Assembly: GCA_018242505.1 (NCBI GenBank)
Contig: JAFEBU010000081.1
Span: 1 to 44,783, forward strand
Source of the DNA: Pseudomonadota bacterium
GTDB lineage: Bacteria; Pseudomonadota; Alphaproteobacteria; Reyranellales; Reyranellaceae
DNA length: 44,783 nucleotides
Direction of reading: 5' to 3'
Shown here: positions 14,386-22,531 of the stretch, piece by piece
Layout: each line of letters opens with the position of its first letter
Numbering within the stretch: position 1 is the stretch's first letter
Position numbers and translations under genes: made by a program
Notes under the pieces: model-generated
Seen by the model: only the letters and a program-made list of their open reading frames with translations
The model's database searches: none
Told to the model about the DNA's origin: nothing

Positions 14386-15228
14386 CTATCTTCCGACTTG
14401 CGGAATGACACTCGAAGGCGGCATCTCACGCACCAGATTGCGATACCCCGCCCCGTCCGGGATGTGAAGGAAGCGCTTGCCGTCTCGCGTCTCGACCCAC
14501 GGCTCGACCGTGACGATCTTGCGCTTCGCTGCCTGCGCGAGCGCACCTGCGACGGTATGGCCCTCGGCCAGGAGTTCCAGGTTCTTGTGCGTAGGATGCA
14601 CCAGGGTGCGCTTGCCGGCCTTGGCCTCGTCGATCGCTTCCTGTGCGCCGATCCAGACCGAATCCACCGACTCAGATCCGTCGTGCAATGCGATCTGATC
14701 CTGCGGCGCCTCGGCGAGGAAGAACCATGTATCGAAGCGCTTGGGCGCGAAGGTCGGCGTGATCCAGTGCGCGAACGGCGTCATGAGATCGGTTGCAAGC
14801 TCGAGCTGCTCGGCCTCCACGAGATCGACGATGCTCGCCTCATCCTTGGCGAGCTTGGCCCGCCATCGCACCTCGATGCCCTTGAGGTCGCCAGCGCCGA
14901 TCAGCGCCTGCTGGCCGGGCTTGCGGGCGAGCAGGACGCCGCATTCCTCGAAGGCCTCGCGCACTCCCGCGACCCGGAACTTCAGCTCCTCGCCGGTGAG
15001 CCCGTCGGCACCGCCGCAATGGGCGCTGAGCCGCGGATCGCCATCGGCCGCTTCCAGTTTGCCGCCGGGGAAGACCAGCGCGCCGGAAAAGGAATCGATC
15101 TGATGATGGCGCACGACCATGAACACTTCGAGCGGCGCATCCGGCTTGCCGGCTATCGACGGGCGCAGGAGCAGCACAGTGGTTGCCGGCCTGGGGGCCG
15201 GTGGTTCCTTGCCAGAAATATCTTTCAT
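14386..15228 (-). CDS. NUDIX hydrolase, NUDT19-like
   Basis: This is a 280-residue protein from ATG 15228. The Nudix box is split by an insertion: GGKLEAADGD at 55-64, then REAFEECGVLL at 90-100, with the E-E metal ligands intact. The long insertion, the LVFPGG lead-in and the C-terminal FAPKRFDTWFFLAEAP are features of the NUDT7/NUDT19 branch. That branch cleaves CoA or acyl-CoA diphosphates (family knowledge), so a role in CoA turnover next to the acyl-CoA cluster is plausible. It is leftward, and 126 bases separate it from the HMGS-like gene. Confidence 0.8.
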   Translation of the reverse strand: MKDISGKEPPAPRPATTVLLLRPSIAGKPDAPLEVFMVVRHHQIDSFSGALVFPGGKLEAADGDPRLSAHCGGADGLTGEELKFRVAGVREAFEECGVLLARKPGQQALIGAGDLKGIEVRWRAKLAKDEASIVDLVEAEQLELATDLMTPFAHWITPTFAPKRFDTWFFLAEAPQDQIALHDGSESVDSVWIGAQEAIDEAKAGKRTLVHPTHKNLELLAEGHTVAGALAQAAKRKIVTVEPWVETRDGKRFLHIPDGAGYRNLVREMPPSSVIPQVGR

Positions 15229-15314
15229 GCCATCATTGTCACACAGCCGGTGGATCAGTGCCATCGGTCGAGTCGAAGACTTCGGACGGCCAGTTCCGCA
15301 CTGAGGAGGCGATG

Positions 15315-15887
15315 ATGACAGCAGCAGACAATTCCGGATTGCACAACCTGGGCGATGGGCTGCGCGCGCTGCGTGCCAAGTGGGGATGGATCGTCGCATT
15401 CGGCGTCATCTCGCTGATCGCGGGCGTCATTGCGCTGGGCAGCGTGGTCGTGGCGACCGCGTCGGCGGTCATCATCGTCGGTGTGATGATGCTGCTGGTG
15501 GGCGTGGTCGAGATCGTCGCCGCCTTCGGCGTACGCAGCTGGGGACGCTTCGCCTTCTGGCTGCTGCTGGGCGCTCTCTACGTCGTCGCCGGGCTGATCT
15601 GCCTGCAGAACCCGTTCGCGGCCGCGACGATCCTGACCCTGCTGCTGGGCATCGCGCTGATCGTGTCCGGCCTGCTGCGCGTGTTTTTGGCAACGCAAAT
15701 GAAGCATGGCACGCCATGGGGCTGGGTGGTGTTCTCAGGCCTCCTGAGTTTCCTGCTCGGGATCATCATCGTGGCCCACTGGCCGGTCTCGAGCTTCTAC
15801 GTGCTCGGCATGTTCCTCGGCATCGACCTTATCTTCATCGGCAGCGGCTGGATCGCGATGGGCCTGGCGCTGAGACGGCGCGCCTGA
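15315..15887 (+). CDS. HdeD-family membrane protein
   Basis: This is a 190-residue protein with six evident membrane segments (for example WIVAFGVISLIAGVIALGSV, VIIVGVMMLLVGVVEIVAAF, FWLLLGALYVVAGLI, ILTLLLGIALIVSGLL, WVVFSGLLSFLLGIIIV, LGMFLGIDLIFIGSGWIAMG). Size, topology and the repeated glycine-rich helices fit the HdeD family, in which E. coli HdeD helps acid resistance at high cell density. The start is taken at 15315 because GAGGAGG has better spacing to it than to ATG 15312. Confidence 0.8.
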   Translation: MTAADNSGLHNLGDGLRALRAKWGWIVAFGVISLIAGVIALGSVVVATASAVIIVGVMMLLVGVVEIVAAFGVRSWGRFAFWLLLGALYVVAGLICLQNPFAAATILTLLLGIALIVSGLLRVFLATQMKHGTPWGWVVFSGLLSFLLGIIIVAHWPVSSFYVLGMFLGIDLIFIGSGWIAMGLALRRRA

Positions 15888-15892
15888 TTCAT

Positions 15893-16015
15893 TTCCCCGG
15901 CTTCGCTGGGGAAGTTGTCGCGTCATACGTGACGGAAGGGCGGACGCTCATGCCCTTTCCAGCCTACGACCATCTCCTCACGCGCCACGTGGAGAGGGTG
16001 GACGTGGAGAGGGAG
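15893..16015. repeat. dispersed repeat family 2, copy 2
   Basis: CCCCGGCTTCGCTGGGGAAG, TTGTCGCGTCATACGTGACG, GAAGGGCGGACGCTCATGCC and a closing CACGTGGAGAGG parallel the copies at 10275 and 17148. The copy lies between two convergent genes. Confidence 0.6.
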
Positions 16016-16026
16016 GCGCCGATGAC

Positions 16027-17136
16027 TCACTCCGACGATGACGCCTCGCCGGCGACGCGTCTTGCCGGCGGCGTCGGCCGGGACGGCGCGAGGACGTGCC
16101 AGGCGACCAGCACCGGTTCCATCAGCGCGCTGCCGATCAGGATGCCGATCAGCCGATGCAGGCCGGGATCGATCTCGGCGGCGGCGTAGCTGTCGGGCAC
16201 CAGAGTCACGAGGATCGCCAGCGTGAACTGGGTGCCGGCATAGGCGACCGGGCCGCGGCCGTTCTCGATGTGGCGGCCGATCATGACGCCGATCGCCGTT
16301 GCCACGATCAGCACGGGCGCATTGCCGTGCGCGGCGAACAGGAACAGAGCCGCCATGACGCCGCCCAGCAGACAGCCGGCCGCCCGATGGAACACGCGCC
16401 GGGTGACGAGGCCGAGGCTGCCCACCCCCAAGCTCGACACCGGCACCAGCATCACCGCCATGATGGTGACGGCGCTTTGCGCGAGATCGGAAATCCCGAA
16501 GAACACCCAGAGCGGCGGCAGCAGGGCCAATGCCACCGTGGCCTGCGCAGCATGGCGCGCCGCCCCGGGGTGCCAGCCGAAAGTCGGCGCCGGCGGAGCA
16601 GGCGGCGCCGGCCAGCGACGGCGCGCCGTGAGGGTCGACGCCATGCTCACCACGACGCAGGCGACGGTGCCGGCGACGACTTCGAGCACGCGCGTCTCGG
16701 CGAAATCGACGACCGGGAAGCCCGGGTGCGCGAGATGATCGAGCAGGACCATCTCGAAGGTAAGGCCGACGAACAGCCAGGCATAGGCGCGGCGGCTTGT
16801 CAGTGCGCCATAGAGTGTGAGCCCGCCGATCGCGGCGCCGACCAGCGAAGCGGCCACCAGGTACGGCAGAAGAAGCGGCACCAACAGGATCGCCAGTCCG
16901 GCGCCGACCGTCGTCCCGCCGATGCGCAGCACACCGCGCAGCAGGCTTTGCGAGACATGGCCGCGCATCACCATGTAACCCGAGAAGGCGGCCCATGAGA
17001 CGTTGCGTGCGCCGAGAGCATGGGCCAGCACGATGGCCAGCAGCACCGACAACACGCATTCGAGTTCGTCGACCAGCCGCGGCCCGGGCTCGACGAAGGT
17101 CTTCAATTCCAGGCGGAAGCGCTGTCCCCAATCCAT
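16027..17136 (-). CDS. FUSC-family inner-membrane transporter
   Basis: This 369-residue protein has two clusters of hydrophobic helices (about 25-175 and 205-345) separated by a hydrophilic Pro-rich stretch (RRRWPAPPAPPAPTFGWHPG). The first segment ELECVLSVLLAIVLAHALGA followed by SWAAFSGYMVMRGHV, and the mirrored second half with ISDLAQSAVTIMAVMLVP, are the FUSC (fusaric-acid resistance / aromatic acid exporter) pattern. The start is ATG 17136. Exported substrate unknown. No partner membrane-fusion protein lies nearby. Confidence 0.75.
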   Translation of the reverse strand: MDWGQRFRLELKTFVEPGPRLVDELECVLSVLLAIVLAHALGARNVSWAAFSGYMVMRGHVSQSLLRGVLRIGGTTVGAGLAILLVPLLLPYLVAASLVGAAIGGLTLYGALTSRRAYAWLFVGLTFEMVLLDHLAHPGFPVVDFAETRVLEVVAGTVACVVVSMASTLTARRRWPAPPAPPAPTFGWHPGAARHAAQATVALALLPPLWVFFGISDLAQSAVTIMAVMLVPVSSLGVGSLGLVTRRVFHRAAGCLLGGVMAALFLFAAHGNAPVLIVATAIGVMIGRHIENGRGPVAYAGTQFTLAILVTLVPDSYAAAEIDPGLHRLIGILIGSALMEPVLVAWHVLAPSRPTPPARRVAGEASSSE

Positions 17137-17147
17137 GCGCGGGAGAA

Positions 17148-17325
17148 TACCTCCTCCCCAGCGTCGCTGGGGAGGTGTCGCGTTTCGCCCTTCCGCCGCC
17201 CTTCGGCGGCAAAAGCGGCTGACGCGACTAAGACTAAGGGGTCGGAGGTTCATGCCCTCTGCCGGCAAAGGGCGTGCAAGCACGCGCGACTCGGCCCACC
17301 TCCCGAGCGTCGCGTAGGGAGGAAC
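17148..17325. repeat. dispersed repeat family 2, copy 3
   Basis: CCTCCTCCCCAGCGTCGCTG, GGGAGGTGTCGCGTTTCGCC and GGGGTCGGAGGTTCATGCCC parallel the copies at 10275 and 15893. It contains an internal GCCGCCCTTCGGCGGC hairpin and closes with CCACCTCCCGAGCG. The 213-base gap otherwise shows no gene. Confidence 0.6.
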
Positions 17326-17349
17326 GTTCTGTGCTAAGAACCCCGCCGC

Positions 17350-18063
17350 ATGCGTACCTATATCTGTCTTCCCGGCGCGTGGATGGGCGCCTGGTCGTGG
17401 AAATTCGTGATCGAGAGGCTGGAGGCGGCCGGGCACAAGGCGCGCGCCCTGCCCTTTCGCGGTGTCGGCGAGCGCGCGGCCGAGCTCTCACCCGCGATCG
17501 ACAACGACCTCCTGCTCGCCGACACGCTGGCCGCGCTGGAAACGGAAGACCTCCGTGACGTCGTTCTGGTCGGCCACAGCTTCGGCAGCCTGATCGCGGG
17601 CCTGGTTGCCGACCGCATGCCGGAGCGCATCGCCCATCTCGTCATCATCGACGGCGGCATCCCGCAGGACGGCCAGTCGATCTTCGGCCGCATTCCGCCG
17701 GCGATCGTGGCCAAGCGGAAGAAGCTGGTGAAGATCGTGAACGGTACCGAGGTGCTGCCCTTCGCACCGGTCGGCAGCCTGATCATCGACGATCCGGCGC
17801 TCGCGGCCTGGACGCATCGCCAGCTCACGCCGCATCCGCTCGCCTGCTACACCAAGCCGATCCGGCTCCATCATCCCGCCGGCAACGGCCGGCCGATGAC
17901 CTATATCGCCTGCACCAAGCCGCGCTATCCCGTCTCCGCCGGCATGCATGAGAAGGTGCAGTCCATGCCGCACATTCGCTTCCGTCCGATCGAGGCCGGC
18001 CACAACTGCATCCTCTCCGCCCCCGACCTCGTCGCCCGCGAGCTGCTGGCAGTGCCGGGCTGA
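17350..18063 (+). CDS. alpha/beta hydrolase
   Basis: This is a 237-residue hydrolase with no signal peptide. It starts MRTYICLPGAWMGAWSWKFV, which carries the HG-like oxyanion region. The nucleophile elbow is VLVGHSFGSLIAG and the catalytic His is in EAGHNCILSAPDLVARELL near the C-terminus. The G-A-W-x-G-A-W lead and the small size fit the plant hydroxynitrile lyase/methylesterase-like branch common in soil bacteria. The substrate cannot be read from sequence. Confidence 0.85.
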   Translation: MRTYICLPGAWMGAWSWKFVIERLEAAGHKARALPFRGVGERAAELSPAIDNDLLLADTLAALETEDLRDVVLVGHSFGSLIAGLVADRMPERIAHLVIIDGGIPQDGQSIFGRIPPAIVAKRKKLVKIVNGTEVLPFAPVGSLIIDDPALAAWTHRQLTPHPLACYTKPIRLHHPAGNGRPMTYIACTKPRYPVSAGMHEKVQSMPHIRFRPIEAGHNCILSAPDLVARELLAVPG

Positions 18064-18067
18064 TCTC

Positions 18068-18508
18068 CTACGGTTTCCGCTGCTTGTAGCTTCGTTGGAT
18101 CTGCGCATTCAGTTTCTGGAACTCCCTGACCACGTCATCGCACGCCTGTTTCGACGCCTCGCACAGGACTTCCATCTTCAGGGACACCATCCCATCGCTC
18201 TCCGTGACGACCCTGCGCTTCACGGCCGTAGGATAGGCAGGATGTCGCGGCGGCGCGAACGACCAGATGGTGAAGGTCGACGCCTCTGTCGCGATCGTCC
18301 AGCCGTTCTCGGTCGAGAAGGTGACGCCGGGGCGTCCCCGCAGATCCTTCAGCGCCGCTTCGACGCTGGGGTAGCCTATTGTCGACTCACGCGTTTCCGG
18401 GAGAGCTTCTCCCGTCGATCCGGCCTGCTGCGATGAGGCAACCCCGGCCGTTGCGGCCCAAACCGCCAGACTCAGGCAGAAATGGGCGAGAGCGATCTTC
18501 GAAGCCAT
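18068..18508 (-). CDS. secreted protein of unknown function
   Basis: This is a 146-residue protein with a clear signal peptide (MASKIALAHFCLSLAVWAAT, cleavage near AGVASSQ). The mature part has no membrane segment: SVEAALKDLRGRPGVTFSTE, then a strand WTIATEASTFTIWSFAPP, a KRRVV-x-E-x-DG strand and a C-terminal basic tail. Two Cys (LCEASKQACDD) could form a disulphide in the periplasm. I do not recognise the family. It ends four bases past the hydrolase stop, so the two genes converge tail to tail. Confidence 0.65.
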   Translation of the reverse strand: MASKIALAHFCLSLAVWAATAGVASSQQAGSTGEALPETRESTIGYPSVEAALKDLRGRPGVTFSTENGWTIATEASTFTIWSFAPPRHPAYPTAVKRRVVTESDGMVSLKMEVLCEASKQACDDVVREFQKLNAQIQRSYKQRKP

Positions 18509-18511
18509 GGG

Positions 18512-19537
18512 CTATCGCCTGGTCGGATCGTCGGACACCTGCACCAGGAGCTTGCCGAAGTTCCTGCCCTTGAGGAGGCCGATGAACGCTTCGGGAGCAT
18601 TCTCGATGCCCTTCACGATGTCCTCGCGATACTTGATCTTTCCGGCCTTCACCGCGGCCGGGACTTCCTTCCAGAAGCCGTCCATCTGGCCGAAGTGATC
18701 GGACACGATGAATCCTGTGACAGTGGCGCGCTTGATCAGCAGCAGCCGCCAGTCGGGCCCGGGCGTTGCATCCGTCGCGTTGTATTGCGAGATCAGACCG
18801 CAGAGGGGTACGCGCGCGAAATCGTTGAGCTGCGCCACGACGGCGGCCTGCACCGCACCGCCGACATTCTCGAAATAGACATCGATGCCCCTGGGCGCAG
18901 CGACACGCAGCTCCTTGAAGAGATCCTTGCCGGCCGCGCGATAGTCGACGCAGGCATCGAAGCCCAGCTCCTTCACGACATAGTCGCACTTGTCCTTGCC
19001 GCCGGCGATGCCGACCGCGCGGCAGCCGTGCAGCTTGGCGAGCTGGCCGACCACGGAGCCCACGGCACCCGAAGCGGCGGACACCACGACCGTCTCGCCA
19101 GCCTTGGGCTTGCCGATCTGCATCAGGCCCCACCAGGCCGTCATGCCCGGCATGCCGAGCACGGAGAGCGCCGTCGAGAGCGGTGCCACGTCGGGGTCGA
19201 GCTTCATGACGCCTACGCCTTTCGACACCGCGTAGCTCTGCCAACCCGACTGCTCGACCACGAAGTCACCTTCCTTGAAGTTCGGGTTCTTCGACTTGAC
19301 GACCTGCCCCACCGTGCCGCCGACCATCGGGTCGCCAAGATTGACGTTGGCGGCATAACCTTTCGCCTCGGCCATGCGACCGCGCATATAGGGATCGAGC
19401 GACATCCAGATCGTGCGGGAAAGATATTCGCCGTCCTTCGGCTCGGGAATCGGCGAGTCGACGACGTCGAAATTGGCGCTTGTCGGCTCGCCTTGCGGGC
19501 GCGACTTCAGCAATACACGGCGATTCGATGCAGGCAT
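18512..19537 (-). CDS. MDR-family NADP-dependent 2-alkenal/enone reductase
   Basis: This is a 341-residue zinc-independent medium-chain reductase. AGGAGG precedes ATG 19537. The sequence carries RTIWMSLDPYMRGRM, VGGTVGQVV, and the NADP-binding segment VVVSAASGAVGSVVGQLAKL (near 150-170) with GIAGG following. It ends with KYREDIVKGIENAPEAFIGL and LKGRNFGKLLVQV. These are the marks of the leukotriene B4 12-hydroxydehydrogenase/CurA group, which reduces alpha,beta-unsaturated aldehydes and ketones. Likely a detoxification enzyme in the cytoplasm. The secreted protein gene follows it with a three-base gap. Confidence 0.9.
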   Translation of the reverse strand: MPASNRRVLLKSRPQGEPTSANFDVVDSPIPEPKDGEYLSRTIWMSLDPYMRGRMAEAKGYAANVNLGDPMVGGTVGQVVKSKNPNFKEGDFVVEQSGWQSYAVSKGVGVMKLDPDVAPLSTALSVLGMPGMTAWWGLMQIGKPKAGETVVVSAASGAVGSVVGQLAKLHGCRAVGIAGGKDKCDYVVKELGFDACVDYRAAGKDLFKELRVAAPRGIDVYFENVGGAVQAAVVAQLNDFARVPLCGLISQYNATDATPGPDWRLLLIKRATVTGFIVSDHFGQMDGFWKEVPAAVKAGKIKYREDIVKGIENAPEAFIGLLKGRNFGKLLVQVSDDPTRR

Positions 19538-19574
19538 GAAGGCCTCCTGTTCGACGCTATTGTTAGCACGAATC

Positions 19575-19676
19575 AAAAGATCCCTCGCTACAGCGCGGGA
19601 TTACCCCGCGCGACTCGGGATGACACATCGAATAACTGTGTCGTCCCGGGGCGCAGCCGAGGGATCTTTGCTGTCT
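19575..19676. repeat. palindromic repeat pair E
   Basis: Left-pointing AAAAGATCCCTCGCTACAGC...CTCGGGATGACAC is followed by right-pointing GTGTCGTCCCGGGGCGCAGC...GAGGGATCTTTGC. The copies point outward, unlike the facing pairs at 11350 and 28494. Confidence 0.8.
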
Positions 19677-19680
19677 CGCG

Positions 19681-20424
19681 TCAGAACGGCTCTTTATAGG
19701 GCCGCAGGTCGATCTCGTGGCTCCAGGCGCTGCGCTGCTGGCGGTGCAGGTGCCAGTAGTTGTCGACGATGGCCTCGACCTTCAAGAGGCCGTCGGGACC
19801 GGCCTTGTCGGCGCGGTCGGGCATGCGCGAGAGGAGCCGGTCGCCTTCGATGCCGCCGTCGATGATCACGAGGGCGATATGCAGGCCCTGCGGACCGAAC
19901 TCGCGCGCCAGCGACTGGACGAAAAGCCGAAGGCCGCCCTTGGTCGCGTTGAAGGCGGCGAAGCGCGGCCGGCCGCGCAGCGAGCCCGAAGCGCCGGTGA
20001 AGATCACCGTGCCGCGGCCGAGCGGCGCCAGACGCCGTACCGCCTCGCGGCCGAACAGGAAACCGGCGAAGCAGCCGACGCGCCAGGAGTCCTCGAAATG
20101 CTGCGCCGACATCTCGCGAATATCGATCGCGGCGTTGTTGCCCATGTTGAACACGAAGAGATCGGCCGGCGCGCCCTCGGCATCGTCCGCCATCGCGCGG
20201 TCGAACAGCTTGATGACCTGGTCTTCCTTCGTACCGTCGACCGTGACGGCCGAGGCCGAGCCTCCATCCTTGGCGATCGTCTCGACGACCTTGTCGATCT
20301 TGGCCGGTGTGCGGCCGGCCACCAGCACATGATACCCTTCCTCGGCAAATCGCCGGCTCACGGCGCCGCCGATGCCGCGCACGGCGCCCACGCCCAGGAT
20401 CAGGGCTTTCGGTTTCTTGGCCAT
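19681..20424 (-). CDS. atypical SDR with Tyr-to-Phe in the active site
   Basis: This is a 247-residue SDR-fold protein. The cofactor loop is GVGAVRGIGGAV (11-22), and the NNAG motif is replaced by NMGNNA (93-98). A Ser occurs in FTGASGSLRG (142-151), but the YxxxK motif reads FNATK: Phe158 stands where the catalytic Tyr should be and Lys162 is kept. It may bind NAD(P) without ordinary SDR catalysis, or belong to a divergent SDR group with altered chemistry. It is divergent from the first thioesterase gene, with 71 bases between the starts. Confidence 0.8.
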   Translation of the reverse strand: MAKKPKALILGVGAVRGIGGAVSRRFAEEGYHVLVAGRTPAKIDKVVETIAKDGGSASAVTVDGTKEDQVIKLFDRAMADDAEGAPADLFVFNMGNNAAIDIREMSAQHFEDSWRVGCFAGFLFGREAVRRLAPLGRGTVIFTGASGSLRGRPRFAAFNATKGGLRLFVQSLAREFGPQGLHIALVIIDGGIEGDRLLSRMPDRADKAGPDGLLKVEAIVDNYWHLHRQQRSAWSHEIDLRPYKEPF

Positions 20425-20495
20425 ATCCGCTCCTCGACAAAAGAGATTTGCGGGAACTTGCGGCGACGGGGTCCGCTTCGCTACGGTCCGCCCGC

Positions 20496-21026
20496 ATGAA
20501 ATTACCTCCCTACCCCATGATCGAACCCGATCTTGGCGCGCCGCTCGATGTCCACCGCGCCACGGTCCTGCCCGAATGGATCGACTGGAACGGCCACATG
20601 AACGTGGGCTTCTATGTCGTGGCCTTCGACAAGGCGACCGACACGCTCTGCCATCAGCTTGGCGTCAGCTGGGAATATACCCGCGACAAGATCGGCATGA
20701 CCTTCGTGCTCGAGGCGCACGTCACGTACGATCGCGAAGTGAAGGAAGGCGATCCGCTGCGCATCACCACGCAGATCCTCGACTACGACGCCAAGCGCGT
20801 GCACTACATCCACATGATGTATCACGCCGACGAGGGTTTCCTCGCCGCCACCAACGAGCTGATGCTGATGAACATCGACTACGAGACCCGGCGCTCGGCG
20901 CCGTGGCCGGACTGGGCGATGGCGCGTCTCGAAAAACTCGCGGCCCTCCACGCCAGGCTGCCTCGCCCGCCGCAGGCCGGCCGCCTCATCGGCATCAAGA
21001 AGACCCATGGTCCTCGCCCCCGCTAG
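20496..21026 (+). CDS. 4HBT-type acyl-CoA thioesterase, paralogue 1
   Basis: This is a 176-residue single hot-dog protein. The active-site helix motif VLPEWIDWNGHMNVGFYVVA holds the Asp/Asn-Gly-His-Met-Asn residues of the 4-hydroxybenzoyl-CoA thioesterase family. The strand FVLEAHVTYDREVKEGDPLR follows, and then IHMMYHADEGFLAATNELML. The LPEWID-x-NGHMN signature is shared with thioesterases of carnitine/betainyl-CoA catabolism, but no other carnitine genes are here. It is likely the first gene of a rightward series continuing to the paralogue 97 bases downstream. Confidence 0.85.
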   Translation: MKLPPYPMIEPDLGAPLDVHRATVLPEWIDWNGHMNVGFYVVAFDKATDTLCHQLGVSWEYTRDKIGMTFVLEAHVTYDREVKEGDPLRITTQILDYDAKRVHYIHMMYHADEGFLAATNELMLMNIDYETRRSAPWPDWAMARLEKLAALHARLPRPPQAGRLIGIKKTHGPRPR

Positions 21027-21122
21027 GGGGAGAGGCTAGGAGAGGGGCTGCGAAGGCCGTGCCCCCCCCTCACCTTTCCCTCAAAACGGGGGGAGAGGCG
21101 CACAAGAGGAAGACCAGACTCC

Positions 21123-21638
21123 ATGCTCGTCACTTTGTCCTATGAGATGCCGGAGCTCGTCACGCGCGCACCGCTCGACATTCACCGATCGACCGTTCTG
21201 CCCGAATGGGTCGACTGGAACGGCCACATGAATGTCGCCTTCTATGTCGCGGCCTTCGACCAGGCGTCGGGCGCGTTCATGCGCAACATGGGACTCGGCC
21301 GCAACTACGTCGACAACAAGCTCGGCATGACCTTCGTGCTCGAGACCCACGTCACCTATGACCGCGAGATGAAGGGCGGTGCGCCGATGCGCTTCACGAC
21401 CCAACTGCTCGACCGCGACGCCAAGCGCGTCCATCTGTTCCACGAGATGCACCATGCCGAGCAGGGCTACCTCGCCGCGACCAACGAGACGATCGTGATG
21501 AACATCGACTACGCCTCGCGCCGCTCCGCGCCCTGGCCGATGCAGGCGGCCGAACGGCTGGAGGCGGTCTGGGACACGCACAAGCGCCTGCCACGCCCCG
21601 CCAAGGCCGGTCGTGTGATGGGCCTCGCCAGGAAATGA
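21123..21638 (+). CDS. 4HBT-type acyl-CoA thioesterase, paralogue 2
   Basis: This is a 171-residue hot-dog protein clearly duplicated from the upstream gene: STVLPEWVDWNGHMNVAFYV, GMTFVLETHVTYDREM, AEQGYLAATNETIVMNIDYA. Differences concentrate after the active-site helix (QASGAFMRNMGLGRNYVDNK), so substrate preference may differ. GAGGAAGA lies upstream of ATG 21123; the alternative ATG is at 21147. Its stop overlaps the AAC(3)-like start as ATGA, so the two are translationally coupled. Confidence 0.85.
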   Translation: MLVTLSYEMPELVTRAPLDIHRSTVLPEWVDWNGHMNVAFYVAAFDQASGAFMRNMGLGRNYVDNKLGMTFVLETHVTYDREMKGGAPMRFTTQLLDRDAKRVHLFHEMHHAEQGYLAATNETIVMNIDYASRRSAPWPMQAAERLEAVWDTHKRLPRPAKAGRVMGLARK

Positions 21639-22450
21639 CCCTCGAGACCGTCATCGCGGCCACGGATCGGCCGGCGACGGTCGATTCCCTGACGGCGGAT
21701 CTCGCGACGCTTGGCGTCACGCCAGGCACGGTCCTGATGGTGCACAGCTCCCTGTCGGCCTTGGGCTATGTCGCGGGTGGCGCAGCGGCCGTGATCGACG
21801 CCCTGACGCGAGCGCTGGGACCGGCAGGAACGCTGGTCATGCCGTCGCACAGCGGCGATCTCTCCGATCCGGCCGAGTGGCGTGCACCGCCGGTGCCTGC
21901 TCCGTGGCATCAGACCATCCGAGACAGCATGCCGGCCTACGATCCTGCCGCAACGCCGACCTGGGCCATGGGCACCGTCGCCGAGGCCTTCCGCAGCCAG
22001 CCCGGCGTGTCGCGCAGCGCCCATCCGCGGCAATCCTGCGCGGCACGGGGCCCTGCTTCGCGCACGATCGTCGACGACCACCCCCTCGATTGCAGCATGG
22101 GCGAGCGCTCGCCGCTGGCGCGGCTCTACGACCTCGACGCGTCGGTGCTGCTGCTGGGCGTGATGCACAATCGCAATACGTCCCTGCATCTCGCCGAATA
22201 TCGGGCCTGCTATCCGTCGAAGAGGACGGCGTCCTTCGGCAGTCCGGTCACGATCGACGGCATGCGCCGCTGGCATGTGGTCGAGGATCTCGCCTTCGAC
22301 GACAGCGACTTCGCGCGCCTCGGCACCGAATACGAGCACGACACCGGCCGGGTGGCTGTCGGTCGCGCCGGCCAGGCCACCGCCCGCCTGATGCGCGTGC
22401 GCCCGCTGATCGACTACGCGGTGGGCTGGCTGGAGCGGCACCGGCGGTAG
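21635..22450 (+). CDS. AAC(3)-family N-acetyltransferase
   Basis: This is a 271-residue protein with the antibiotic acetyltransferase (AAC3/YokD) fold. Visible marks are TVLMVHSSLSALGYVAGGAA, GTLVMPSHSGDLSDP, the Pro-rich loop before W-x-MGTVAEAFR, VSRSAHPRQSCAARGP, and a closing helix GQATARLMRVRPLIDYAVGW. The family acetylates the 3-amino group of aminoglycosides, but chromosomal homologues often have other amine substrates. Coupling to a thioesterase suggests an acyl-CoA-linked role could also apply. The start codon overlaps the previous stop by four bases. Confidence 0.85.
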   Translation: MTLETVIAATDRPATVDSLTADLATLGVTPGTVLMVHSSLSALGYVAGGAAAVIDALTRALGPAGTLVMPSHSGDLSDPAEWRAPPVPAPWHQTIRDSMPAYDPAATPTWAMGTVAEAFRSQPGVSRSAHPRQSCAARGPASRTIVDDHPLDCSMGERSPLARLYDLDASVLLLGVMHNRNTSLHLAEYRACYPSKRTASFGSPVTIDGMRRWHVVEDLAFDDSDFARLGTEYEHDTGRVAVGRAGQATARLMRVRPLIDYAVGWLERHRR

Positions 22451-22451
22451 A

Positions 22452-22476
22452 GGCCCTTCCCCTTCTTGCAAGGGCC
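22452..22476. other. 7-bp hairpin between AAC(3)-like and MFS genes
   Basis: GGCCCTT (22452-22458) and AAGGGCC (22470-22476) pair perfectly around an 11-base loop, directly after the acetyltransferase stop. There is no T-run, so termination is doubtful. Confidence 0.3.
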
Positions 22477-22531
22477 GACGCTTCGCTCTGTTCCGAAGCA
22501 TCGCGCGGCAGGATCGTGCCTTGCTCCTTCT

